A stretch of DNA of 43,098 bases, from assembly GCA_009377645.1 (NCBI GenBank), contig WHTQ01000035.1, positions 1-43,098 on the forward strand, in the 5' to 3' direction. The stretch's first letter is position 1. The number at the start of each line of letters is the position of its first letter. The position numbers and the translations under genes were made by a program. Below, piece by piece: positions 16,171 to 23,028 of this stretch. Under the pieces are notes generated by a model. That model searched no databases, was not told the origin of the DNA, and was given only the letters and a program-made list of their open reading frames with translations. The DNA is from Micromonosporaceae bacterium (GTDB taxonomy: Bacteria; Actinomycetota; Actinomycetes; Mycobacteriales; Micromonosporaceae).

Positions 16171-17315
16171 CCGACCTCCTGTTCGTACAGCTCTTCGAAC
16201 AGCGCGAGTACGGCATCGTCGGCGTGCCCGCGGGCGGTGAGGTACTCGGAGAACAGCTCGGTGGCCGAGCGCCCGGCCCGGGCAGCTGGTCGGGCACCGG
16301 TCGGCTGCCCGGCCGCTGGGAGCATGTCCGGGTCCACCCGCACCTCCAGCGCCCGGGGCAGCAGCTCCTGGACCTCCTCGCGCAGCCCGGCCCGGGGTGG
16401 CTCGCGGACGAACACCCGTAGCCACGCGCCGTCCTGCTCCAGTTGGGACAGTTCCGGCAGCGTGCCTCGGACCGTGCGCAGCGGGGTCGCGGAGGTGATC
16501 GGCACCTCCCGCACCTTCGCGGTGCCGGCGGCGGAAACGTCTACCACCGACACGCTGGGGGAGTTTTCGCCTTCCCCGAAGTCGACCGGGAGCGGGCTGC
16601 CGCAGTAGCGGATCGGGCACGGCCCGTTCAGGGTCTGCGCCCGGTGCAGGTGTCCCAGCGCGACATAGTGGGCGCTGGCCGGGAAGATCGCCGCCGGCAC
16701 CGCGTACGCCTGGATGGTGTGCACCTCCCGCTCGCCGCCGCCGGCCTTCCCGCCGACCACGGTCACGTGGGTGGTGAGCAGGTTCACCGCGTCCGGGGCG
16801 AAGTCTTCGGTCAGCGCGGCGACCATCCGGGACAGGTGGTCGGCGTAGGTCTGGTTCGCCTCGGCGGCGGACAGGTCGAACATCTCGGTGGCCCGCACCG
16901 CGTACCGCTGGGACAGGAACGGCAGCGCGACCAGCTGCCACCGCTCGCCGGCCGCGGTGGTGCCGGACAGCAGATGGTCCTGTCTGGACCGGACCGCCCC
17001 CCGCAGCGTGATCCCGGCCGCCTCCGCCCACGGGCGCAGCGCGTCCAGGGCGGGGCCGTTGTCGTGGTTCCCGGCGATCGCCACCACCTCGGCGCCGGTG
17101 CCCCGCAGCGCGGTCAGCGCACCGGTGACCAGCCGGGTGGCCGCCGGGGTCGGGGCGGCCGAGTCGAACAGGTCACCGGCCACCAGCGCCAGGTCCGGGG
17201 CTTCGGCTTTGGCGACGTCCACCAGCTCGCTCAGCACCGCGCCGTGCTCGTCGATCCGGGACTGTCCCTTGAGAACCTTCCCGACATGCCAGTCCGACGT
17301 GTGCAGGATCCTCAT
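16167..17315 (-). CDS. sbcD: DNA repair exonuclease subunit SbcD (Mre11 family)
   Basis: SbcD is the Mn-dependent nuclease partner of SbcC. The 382-residue protein has the five phosphoesterase motifs: HTSDWHVGK (5-13), VAGDLFDSA, GNHDNGPALD, THVTVVGG and GHLHRAQ. All metal-binding residues (Asp 8, His 10, Asp of GDLFD, Asn and His of GNHD) are present. ATG 17315 lies 1 bp after the stop of the HerA-like gene, and the stop overlaps sbcC. The genes must be co-transcribed. Confidence 0.95.
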   Translation of the reverse strand: MRILHTSDWHVGKVLKGQSRIDEHGAVLSELVDVAKAEAPDLALVAGDLFDSAAPTPAATRLVTGALTALRGTGAEVVAIAGNHDNGPALDALRPWAEAAGITLRGAVRSRQDHLLSGTTAAGERWQLVALPFLSQRYAVRATEMFDLSAAEANQTYADHLSRMVAALTEDFAPDAVNLLTTHVTVVGGKAGGGEREVHTIQAYAVPAAIFPASAHYVALGHLHRAQTLNGPCPIRYCGSPLPVDFGEGENSPSVSVVDVSAAGTAKVREVPITSATPLRTVRGTLPELSQLEQDGAWLRVFVREPPRAGLREEVQELLPRALEVRVDPDMLPAAGQPTGARPAARAGRSATELFSEYLTARGHADDAVLALFEELYEQEVG

Positions 17316-17316
17316 C

Positions 17317-19074
17317 TCAGAACGGGAACTCCTTCTCGGGTGAGCCGGCCCCGACCACCGCGAACGGGTCGGCCGCTTGGGTGATCGAGCGCATGGTGGC
17401 GCTGGGCGTGGCGCCGGCCTCACCGGGCCGGGTGGCCCAGCTGGGGAACGGGAACTCCACGCACAGCGGCACCGGGATCTCCGGCTGGCTCACGAACATC
17501 GTGCCCGGCTTGGCGAGCAGCGCCCGCTGCCGCTGCGCCGGCGGCAGGAAGCCGTACTCCGGGCGGGACGCCTCGGCCGGGTCCAGCCGGCCCACCACCC
17601 GGACCGCCGAGTTCGCCACGATCCGCCGCTCCACCTCGCTGGCGGTCTGCTGGGCACCGACCAGCACCACGCCCAGCGAGCGCCCGCGCTCGGCGACGTC
17701 CAGCAGCACCTGCTTGATCGGGCTGTCGCCGTCCCGCGGGGCGTACTTGTTCAGCTCGTCCAGCACCACGAACAGCAGCGGCCGGGCCGAGCCGGACCTC
17801 TCCTTGCGCTCGAACTCGGTGCGCAGGATCACCCCGACCACGAACCGCTGCGCCCGGTCCGGCAGGTTGTGCAGGTCGACCACCGTGACCTTGGCGCTCT
17901 CGGCGGTGTTGACGGTGTGCGGTGCCCGGGTGGCCAGGTCGCCCCGGATCAGCCGGGCCAGGTCCCGCTTGCTGGCGATCAGCCGGCGGCTGAACGCGTT
18001 GACCGTCCCGAGCCCGAGCGCCGAGCCGGCCCACCGGCCGCGGGTCTCCTCGTCGGACAGCAGCTCCACCAGGTGGTCGACCAGGTCCGGGTAGGTCGTC
18101 AGCCGCACCCCGTCGATCACGATGGCTCCAGACCCACCCGATTCCAGCGGTTCGGCGTACTTCGCGAGCATCGCGGCGACCGCGTGCACCACCATCGTGT
18201 ACTGCTGCCGCTCGTCGTCCGCGTCGGCGAACACATAGGACAGCAACCGCTGCTGGCAGAACTCGGCCAGGGTCCAGTAAAACGCGTCCACCCCGGCGGT
18301 GCGGCTGGCCACGTCCGGCGTACCGGCCGGATCGCCGAGCCGCGGCGGCGCGTACACGTGCACGTCGGCGAACGCCCCGGCCGGCAGGCCGAGGTTGGCG
18401 TACGCGGCGGAGGTCGGCTCGTCCAGCCCGGTGTTCGGATGGTCCAGGAAGTTCAGGTCCTCGCCCTTGACGTTGAACACCAGCGCCCGCGCGTTCACGC
18501 CGTCCCCGCCCAACGCTCCGGAGTGGAACGCGGAGTAGAGCAGGAAGGTGGCGAAGCTGGTCTTGGTGGCCACCCCGGAGACCCCGGAGATGGACACGTG
18601 GGCGCCCCGGGTGCCGTCCAGGAAGTCGGCGTTCAGGTAGACCGGCGCGCCGTCGCGCCCGGTCCCGATCGGGATCCGGCGCGGCATCCGGTCGAAGTGC
18701 AGGGCGGCGGCCCGGGCCTCGCCGCTGGCCCGGTGGACCACCGCGCCCGGGGCCGGCGGTACGTAGACCTCCGGGTCGACCCGGGTGGTGGTGATCTCGG
18801 CCGCCTCCTGCACCTGGGCGGGCAGCATCCCGTCGGCGATCGCGAACACGTCGGAGTCGAACTGGGCACCCTCGTGCCGGGCCCGGATCGCGGTCACCAC
18901 CCCGGCGATCGTGATCGGCTCCCGGTCGGGCAGGTCACGATGGGTGACCACCACGTCGTCGAGCTGCAGCCAGCTTCCCGGGTTGACGGCGGTCCAGAAG
19001 GTCAGCGGGGTGGCGTCGGCGGTGCCGAGCACCCGGCCCACCGGCGAGCCGGCGGTGGTGCGGTCAGGGGTCAC
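17317..19074 (-). CDS. herA: HerA-like ATPase/DNA translocase, first gene of the repair operon
   Basis: The 585-residue protein resembles HerA/DUF87 ATPases. An N-terminal beta-barrel-like region (GRVLGTADATPLTFW) comes first, then a P-loop-like segment ISGVSGVATKTSFATFL at about residues 163-173. Walker B (LLFVVLDELNKYAP) lies near 433, followed by a sensor/Arg-finger block GAQQTASEVERRIVANSAVR. The P-loop reads GVATKTS instead of GxGK(S/T), with Thr before the Lys. GTG 19074 is preferred, with CACCAT 6 nt upstream; extension to 19173 would run through the DnaA boxes. HerA hexamers pump DNA for the NurA nuclease, and the downstream genes fit that role. Confidence 0.8.
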   Translation of the reverse strand: MTPDRTTAGSPVGRVLGTADATPLTFWTAVNPGSWLQLDDVVVTHRDLPDREPITIAGVVTAIRARHEGAQFDSDVFAIADGMLPAQVQEAAEITTTRVDPEVYVPPAPGAVVHRASGEARAAALHFDRMPRRIPIGTGRDGAPVYLNADFLDGTRGAHVSISGVSGVATKTSFATFLLYSAFHSGALGGDGVNARALVFNVKGEDLNFLDHPNTGLDEPTSAAYANLGLPAGAFADVHVYAPPRLGDPAGTPDVASRTAGVDAFYWTLAEFCQQRLLSYVFADADDERQQYTMVVHAVAAMLAKYAEPLESGGSGAIVIDGVRLTTYPDLVDHLVELLSDEETRGRWAGSALGLGTVNAFSRRLIASKRDLARLIRGDLATRAPHTVNTAESAKVTVVDLHNLPDRAQRFVVGVILRTEFERKERSGSARPLLFVVLDELNKYAPRDGDSPIKQVLLDVAERGRSLGVVLVGAQQTASEVERRIVANSAVRVVGRLDPAEASRPEYGFLPPAQRQRALLAKPGTMFVSQPEIPVPLCVEFPFPSWATRPGEAGATPSATMRSITQAADPFAVVGAGSPEKEFPF

Positions 19075-19107
19075 TCTCGCATGGTGCCGTACTCGCGTGC
19101 GATCCGC

Positions 19108-19130
19108 GGGTACGCCGCGCGGGCGTACCC
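19108..19130. repeat. 9-bp hairpin next to the DnaA boxes
   Basis: GGGTACGCC (19108-19116) and GGCGTACCC (19122-19130) are perfect inverted repeats with a GCGCG loop. The hairpin lies between the HerA-like start codon and the first DnaA box and may be in the 5' leader of the operon. Confidence 0.5.
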
Positions 19131-19132
19131 GG

Positions 19133-19174
19133 TTGTCCACAGGCTTATCCACAGCTCGGACCCGGTTGTCCACA
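19133..19174 (+). promoter_or_regulatory. Cluster of three DnaA boxes
   Basis: TTGTCCACA (19133-19141), TTATCCACA (19145-19153) and TTGTCCACA (19166-19174) are three exact DnaA-box sequences in the same orientation within 42 bp. The first and third share the longer context ACCCGGTTGTCCACA. No dnaA, dnaN or other oriC genes are near. The cluster lies in the intergenic region of the divergent herA operon and vapC. A promoter of either gene could overlap it, giving DnaA control; a DnaA-titration site is another option. Confidence 0.75.
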
Positions 19175-19266
19175 ACTTGTGCCCACGCATACCTGGTGGG
19201 TTCGCCGAGTATTGTGCTACAGCCGCCATCGTCCGTCCTAGCTCGCCTCCGCCGGGGCGAGCGCTG

Positions 19267-19659
19267 ATGCGGGTTACCTATCTCGACTCCTCCGCGGTGG
19301 TGAAGCTGGCTGTTGCTGAGCCCGAGTCGGCCGCCCTTCGCCAGTACCTAAGGCGGCGGCAAGGACTGGTGTCGAGCGCCTTGGCGCGCACGGAGGTGCT
19401 CCGTGCCTTGCTTCCAGCGGGGGAGGAGGCGATGGCGCAGGGCCGCGCGGTGCTGCGGACGCTGGACCTCATCCGGGTTAGCGATCGGGTGTTCGAGGCA
19501 GCCGGCACCCTGCAGCCGGTCGAGGTCCGTTCGCTGGACGCCATCCACCTCGCCACCGCCCAGCTGCTCGGTGCGGACCTGCGCCAGGTGGTCACCTACG
19601 ACCGGCAGATGGCTGAGGCGGCCGAAGTACTCGGTCTTAAGGCCAGCTCGCCCACCTGA
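19267..19659 (+). CDS. vapC: PIN-domain ribonuclease, VapC-like
   Basis: The 130-residue protein has all four acidic PIN residues: Asp 7 (YLDSSAVVKL), Glu 43 (ARTEVLRAL), Asp 91 (LDAIHLATA) and Asp 112 (TYDRQM). It should be an Mg-dependent RNase, typically a toxin. A normal VapB/Phd antitoxin gene is not visible directly upstream; the stretch between the DnaA boxes and the ATG has only a short open frame ending in TGATG overlap with this start. It could be an orphan PIN protein or have a tiny or distant antitoxin. Confidence 0.85.
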   Translation: MRVTYLDSSAVVKLAVAEPESAALRQYLRRRQGLVSSALARTEVLRALLPAGEEAMAQGRAVLRTLDLIRVSDRVFEAAGTLQPVEVRSLDAIHLATAQLLGADLRQVVTYDRQMAEAAEVLGLKASSPT

Positions 19660-19690
19660 GACATCGGTCGACGTGTGTCAGGCTGGCGTA

Positions 19691-20383
19691 GTGGATCTCG
19701 AGGGTAGGGTGTTCGTAGTCGCCGGCGGGGCGGGCGTTGCGGGCGAGACGGTCGCGTCCGGGCTGCTGCGGCACGGGGCCGCGGTGGCGGTTACCTCCCG
19801 CGCCGAGCGGCGGCTAGCGGACGTGCGGGAGGCACTCGGGTCGAGCCAACTGCATTGCTTCACAGGTGACATGTCCGACCTGGCCGCCACGGAGGCGATC
19901 CGGGACGAGATCGTCGAGACGCTGGGTCGGATCGACGGGGTGGTCGCCTCGCTGGGTGGGTGGTGGGAAGGGCCGCCGCTGACCGAACTCGACCCGGCCA
20001 TCTGGCACCGGATCGTGGCCGACAACCTCACCAGCCACTTCATCGCCGCCCGAGCGTTCCTGCCGGCACTGTTCGGGCTGCCGGACGCGGTGTACGTGAC
20101 GCTGGGCGGGGTGGGCGCGACCATCCCGATCCCGCATGCCGCCCCGGTTTCGGTGACCGGGGCGGCACAGACCCGGCTGCTGGCGTGCCTGGCCGCCGAA
20201 CACACCGGGGTCCGGCTGCACGAGGTGCGGATCATGACCCCGATCGTCACCCGGCACTGGGATCGGGCCGACCGGGAGTTGGAGTGGTTGACCGGTGAGC
20301 AGGTTGGCGACTATCTTGCCCAGGTGGTTTCGGACGGGTTTCCGGAACCGGATCAGCTAGTCCTGCACCTCCCCGGACCGTAG
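19691..20383 (+). CDS. Short-chain dehydrogenase-like protein lacking the catalytic Tyr-Lys pair
   Basis: The 230-residue protein has an SDR nucleotide-binding start (VVAGGAGVAGE), VVASLGGWWEG in place of the usual NNAG region, and a helix DNLTSHFIAARAFLPAL. Where SDRs have YxxxK (normally AYAASKAAL), this protein has PVSVTGAAQTRLL, so both Tyr and Lys are absent. It is probably not a normal oxidoreductase. GTG 19691 is chosen because CAGGCT lies 6 nt upstream. The 3' end overlaps the convergent RibD-like gene by 27 bp. Confidence 0.75.
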   Translation: MDLEGRVFVVAGGAGVAGETVASGLLRHGAAVAVTSRAERRLADVREALGSSQLHCFTGDMSDLAATEAIRDEIVETLGRIDGVVASLGGWWEGPPLTELDPAIWHRIVADNLTSHFIAARAFLPALFGLPDAVYVTLGGVGATIPIPHAAPVSVTGAAQTRLLACLAAEHTGVRLHEVRIMTPIVTRHWDRADRELEWLTGEQVGDYLAQVVSDGFPEPDQLVLHLPGP

Positions 20384-21097
20384 TAGCCGGTAACGGGAGA
20401 AGATCACGCCGTCGCTCTCGTACAGTGCGGTGAGGGTGAGGTCCGGGCGGCGGTCGAGGTGGCCGAACGGTCGAGTGTGGTGGCCGGCGCCGATCAGCGC
20501 CGGGGCGATGGTCAGGCACAGCTCGTCCACCAGGCCGGCGGCGGTCATCGCGGTGGCCAGGACCGGTCCGCCCTCGCACAGCAGCTGCCCGAGCCCGTGC
20601 TCGGTGCGCAGCCGGCGTACCGCCTCCGGCAGGTCGACCTCGGTCCCGCCGGCCACCAGCGGGTGGGCGGCAGTGCCGGGCGGCCAGCCGGGCATCGCGT
20701 CCGCGCAGGTGATCACGATGGTCGGGCTGGCGGCCTCGGTGAACAGCCGGTGCGACCAGTCCAGCCGCAGGGACCGGGTCACCACGATCACCGGCGCCGG
20801 CGCCGGCTTGCCGATCGCCGCCCGGCGGGCCCGCAGCTCCTCCGGCAGCCGGTGCGGCCCGACCCGCCCGGTCCGGATGGTGGTGGCGCCGACCAGGATG
20901 CCGTCGCTGACCGCCCGCAGCGCCCGGAAGACCCGCCGGTCGGCCTCCCCGCCGAGCCCGTCGGTCCACCCCTGCCGGTCGGTGACCGAGCCGTCGACGC
21001 TGAGCGCCATGCCGACCCGCAGCCACCGGTCCGGCTGGTCCTGGTACGCGTCGAACGGGTCCAGCTCGACCGGCGGGCCGGGCAGCAGCCTTCGCAT
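20357..21097 (-). CDS. RibD C-terminal/dihydrofolate-reductase-like protein
   Basis: The 246-residue protein contains the RibD_C fold. RVGMALSVDGSVTD is followed by DGILVGATTIRTG, a helix-strand with VIVVTRSLRLDW, and LCEGGPVLATAMTAAGLVDEL near the C-terminus. It lacks the deaminase domain of RibD, so it is a stand-alone pyrimidine reductase or related NADPH reductase. ATG 21097 lies within the preceding small gene's coupling signal (GTGATCATG). It forms a two-gene operon with the 42-residue Cys-rich protein. Confidence 0.85.
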   Translation of the reverse strand: MRRLLPGPPVELDPFDAYQDQPDRWLRVGMALSVDGSVTDRQGWTDGLGGEADRRVFRALRAVSDGILVGATTIRTGRVGPHRLPEELRARRAAIGKPAPAPVIVVTRSLRLDWSHRLFTEAASPTIVITCADAMPGWPPGTAAHPLVAGGTEVDLPEAVRRLRTEHGLGQLLCEGGPVLATAMTAAGLVDELCLTIAPALIGAGHHTRPFGHLDRRPDLTLTALYESDGVIFSRYRLLRSGEVQD

Positions 21098-21099
21098 GA

Positions 21100-21228
21100 T
21101 CACCGGGTGTAGTCGCCGGGCGGGCCGGTGACCGGCGGGGTGGGGGCCGGGCGGCGGTGCTGGCAGTCGCACCAGCTGCGCCCGCGGCACCGCTCGTGCC
21201 GCTGCTCCCGGCAGGCTCGGCAGATCAT
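21100..21228 (-). CDS. 42-residue Cys-rich small protein
   Basis: MICRACREQRHERC begins a tiny protein with Cys at 3, 6, 14, 20 and 22 plus two His residues. This suggests a single zinc or iron-sulfur site, followed by a Pro-rich tail (PAPTPPVTGPPGDYT). TATCGT lies 7 nt upstream of ATG on the minus strand, implying a leaderless message. Its stop codon touches the RibD-like start. The spacing, Cys pattern and promoter support a real gene, but the function is unknown. Confidence 0.6.
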   Translation of the reverse strand: MICRACREQRHERCRGRSWCDCQHRRPAPTPPVTGPPGDYTR

Positions 21229-21276
21229 GTCGGAAACGATATGTGCATCCGGGCGTTCTCCGTCAAGAATGGGACC

Positions 21277-21822
21277 ATGCCGCGCCAGATCTACCAGCTG
21301 CGGATCGCGCTGGCCGACGTCACACCGCCGGTGTGGCGACGGGTGCTGGTCCCGGGCGGCTACACCCTGGATCGGGTGCACCGGGTGATCCAGTACGCGA
21401 TGGGCTGGCAGGACCTGCACCTGCACTCGTTCGACATCGGTGGGCAGCAGTACGGGGAGCCGGACCCGGTCGGTGAGCTGGCGGTCCGGGACGAGCTGGA
21501 CACCCGGCTGGACCGGGTGGCCGGCAAGGGCGACGGCTTCCGTTACACCTACGACTTCGGTGACTGGTGGGAGCACGAGGTGACGGTCGAGGACGTGTCC
21601 GGCGCCGATCCGGACACCCGCTACCCGGTCTGCGTGGGCGGCGCTCAGGCCTGCCCGCCCGAGGACGTCGGCGGGGCGTACGGGTACGGCGAGCTGCTGG
21701 CGGTGCTGGCGGAGCCGGGCCACCCCCGGCGGGAGCCGATGCTCGCCTGGCTCGGGCGGGCGTACGACCCGGACGAGTTCGACCCGGATCGGGCGACCAC
21801 CCTGCTCCGGCGGCTGAGCTGA
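21277..21822 (+). CDS. Plasmid pRiA4b ORF-3-like family protein
   Basis: The 181-residue protein matches this family. It begins YQLRIALADVTPPVWRRVLVP and has LDRVHRVIQYAMGWQDLHLHSF, then YTYDFGDWWEHEVTVE, CVGGAQACPPEDVGG and a final AYDPDEFDPDRA. The family is common on chromosomes and transposable elements of actinobacteria, and its biochemical role is unknown. ATG 21277 follows AAGAAT (21265-21270) by 6 nt, implying a leaderless message. No transposase lies near, so it is probably a resident gene. Confidence 0.88.
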   Translation: MPRQIYQLRIALADVTPPVWRRVLVPGGYTLDRVHRVIQYAMGWQDLHLHSFDIGGQQYGEPDPVGELAVRDELDTRLDRVAGKGDGFRYTYDFGDWWEHEVTVEDVSGADPDTRYPVCVGGAQACPPEDVGGAYGYGELLAVLAEPGHPRREPMLAWLGRAYDPDEFDPDRATTLLRRLS

Positions 21823-21828
21823 GAGCCG

Positions 21829-22191
21829 CTACCCCCAGACCGCGAGCCCGACCATGGCCCCGGTCACGGCCGAGCCCAGCCCCGCGCCGAGCCCGGCGAC
21901 GACATTGCCGGCGGCGTGGAACCAGCAGCCGCGCTCGGCCAGCCGCACCGTCTCGTACCCGAACGTGGAGTAGGTGGTCAGGGCGCTGCAGAACCCAGTG
22001 CCCAGCCCGGCTGCGACGGCGGGCGGCAGGGCGGCGGCCACCACCAGCCCGAGCAGGAACGACCCGCCGACGTTCACCGCCCAGGTGCCCCACGGGAAGA
22101 CCGAGCCGTGCTGGTTCTGGACGGCCCGGTCCACCAGGAAGCGTACCGGCGCCCCGACCATCGCCCCGGCCAGGATCAGCAGGGCGGTCAC
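21829..22191 (-). CDS. crcB2: Fluoride channel subunit FluC/CrcB, second of a pair
   Basis: The 120-residue protein has four membrane helices. FluC hallmarks are GAPVRFLVD, WGTWAVNVGGSFLLG with Asn 40, and TTYSTFGYE (74-77). Two such subunits form an antiparallel dimeric F- channel that expels fluoride. The pore box reads Y-S-T-F, so the first pore Phe is replaced by Tyr. The GTG start overlaps the stop of the first subunit (GTGA). Tandem genes indicate a heterodimer. Confidence 0.92.
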   Translation of the reverse strand: MTALLILAGAMVGAPVRFLVDRAVQNQHGSVFPWGTWAVNVGGSFLLGLVVAAALPPAVAAGLGTGFCSALTTYSTFGYETVRLAERGCWFHAAGNVVAGLGAGLGSAVTGAMVGLAVWG

Positions 22192-22673
22192 CGGTGCACC
22201 AGCCGGGCGACCACCCACCTGGTGCCGGCCAGCCCGGTGAGCACCGCCGCCAGCCCGGCCACCGCGGTGCCGGCCAGGTAGGTCAGCGCGGTGGCCTCGG
22301 CGCCGGCCTCCGCCAGCCGGAGCGCCTCGACCATCGGGAGCGAGAAGGTGGTGAGCCCGCCCAGCACCCCCACCCCAAGGAACGGGCGGAGCAGTCGTCG
22401 CCGGGGCCAGACCCGACCGACCAGCACCATCAGTACCCCGATCAGCAGGCATCCGGCGACGTTGACTCCGAAGGTCGTCCACGGGAAGCCGGCCGGCGGG
22501 GTCGGGAGCGCCCCCCCGACCGCGTAGCGGGCGAGGCTGCCGAGCCCGCCTCCGGTCGACACCGCGACCAGCACCGCCCACGGTGCCCGCCGCGGCGACC
22601 CGGTCCGGTGCCCGGGCTCCGGCCGGTCGGGGCCGGAGCCCACGGCGAGTCCAGGTGCTCGTGTTCGGTCCAT
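22188..22673 (-). CDS. crcB1: Fluoride channel subunit FluC/CrcB, first of a pair
   Basis: The 161-residue protein has an extra hydrophilic N-terminus of about 30 residues, then four helices with GGLGSLARY, WTTFGVNVAGCLLIG (Asn 71) and LTTFSLPMVEAL (pore box F110-S-L-P113). The second pore Phe is replaced by Pro. ATG 22673 follows GGGAG with 6-nt spacing. A possible -10 (TACAGT, plus-strand 22798-22803) would give a leader of about 120 nt. I looked for the fluoride riboswitch in it and found no convincing match. Confidence 0.9.
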   Translation of the reverse strand: MDRTRAPGLAVGSGPDRPEPGHRTGSPRRAPWAVLVAVSTGGGLGSLARYAVGGALPTPPAGFPWTTFGVNVAGCLLIGVLMVLVGRVWPRRRLLRPFLGVGVLGGLTTFSLPMVEALRLAEAGAEATALTYLAGTAVAGLAAVLTGLAGTRWVVARLVHR

Positions 22674-22870
22674 GGTCAGCTCCCTATCAGCGAGGTCTGC
22701 CTGACAGGGACCGTTGGCGGCGCGCGCCGCGAAGCTGCCCGTACCACCCGGGCGCGGTGAGTCCCACCACCGCGGGTCATGGACCTGACCTGGCTCGACT
22801 GTAGCGGATCCAGGTGAACCGGCCTCGGGGTACTGCGGTGGGAGTGAGCGGCCCGCTGCGGGTAACAAGT

Positions 22871-22884
22871 TGGGATCGCTCCCA
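22871..22884. promoter_or_regulatory. CebR-type operator 1
   Basis: TGGGATCGCTCCCA differs at one base from the perfect 14-bp CebR palindrome TGGGAGCGCTCCCA known in streptomycetes. It lies just upstream of the -35 box of the cellobiose operon. Confidence 0.85.
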
Positions 22885-22892
22885 GCGGGCTA

Positions 22893-22921
22893 TTGACATC
22901 TCCCGGGCGCCCCGGGAGGCT
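22893..22921 (+). promoter_or_regulatory. Promoter of cebEFG-bglC
   Basis: TTGACA (22893-22898) is followed after 17 bp by GAGGCT (22916-22921), which fits the loose actinobacterial -10 (xAnnnT). Transcription would start near 22928 inside operator 2, giving a leader of about 100 nt. The promoter is bracketed by two CebR-type operators centred 55 bp apart, as for repression with a DNA loop. Confidence 0.7.
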
Positions 22922-22925
22922 CGGA

Positions 22926-22939
22926 TGGGAGCGCTCCCG
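22926..22939. promoter_or_regulatory. CebR-type operator 2
   Basis: TGGGAGCGCTCCCG matches 13 of 14 bases of the CebR palindrome and covers the predicted transcription start. Binding here would block RNA polymerase until cello-oligosaccharide inactivates the repressor. Confidence 0.88.
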
Positions 22940-23028
22940 TCTCCGGTCCGCCCCGGCTTCCGGGCGGCGGGGACACACCCCGAAGGGACACCCCTGAAGA
23001 AGACATCCCCGACCTGAGAGGGGTCACG

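Larger units (their letters stand above)
22674..23028. other. Divergent intergenic region of crcB and cebE
   Basis: This 355-bp gap contains the presumed crcB leader on the left (possible -10 at 22798-22803, minus strand) and the two CebR-type operators with the cebE promoter on the right. Between the promoter and cebE a GC-rich leader of about 100 nt includes the direct repeat GGGACACACCCC/GGGACACCCC. No ORF or riboswitch is convincing. Confidence 0.5.

Noticed and set aside
19100-19180. Chromosomal origin (oriC)
   Set aside because: There are only three DnaA boxes, no AT-rich unwinding element, and no dnaA/dnaN/gyrB genes nearby.
17377-19266. Long plus-strand open frame opposite the HerA-like gene
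   Set aside because: It is low-complexity His/Arg/Gly-rich translation antisense to a gene with clear ATPase motifs. Only the end from 19267 (vapC) is real.
19175-19267. Antitoxin gene directly upstream of vapC
   Set aside because: The frame overlapping the start by TGATG has no antitoxin-like DNA-binding region and would start inside the antisense of herA.
21277-21822. Insertion sequence carrying the pRiA4b ORF-3-like gene
   Set aside because: No transposase, terminal inverted repeats or target duplication could be seen around it.
22674-22800. Fluoride riboswitch upstream of the crcB pair
   Set aside because: A leader of suitable length exists, but I could not find the conserved 5' and 3' motifs of the crcB RNA. 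A covariance-model search would decide.
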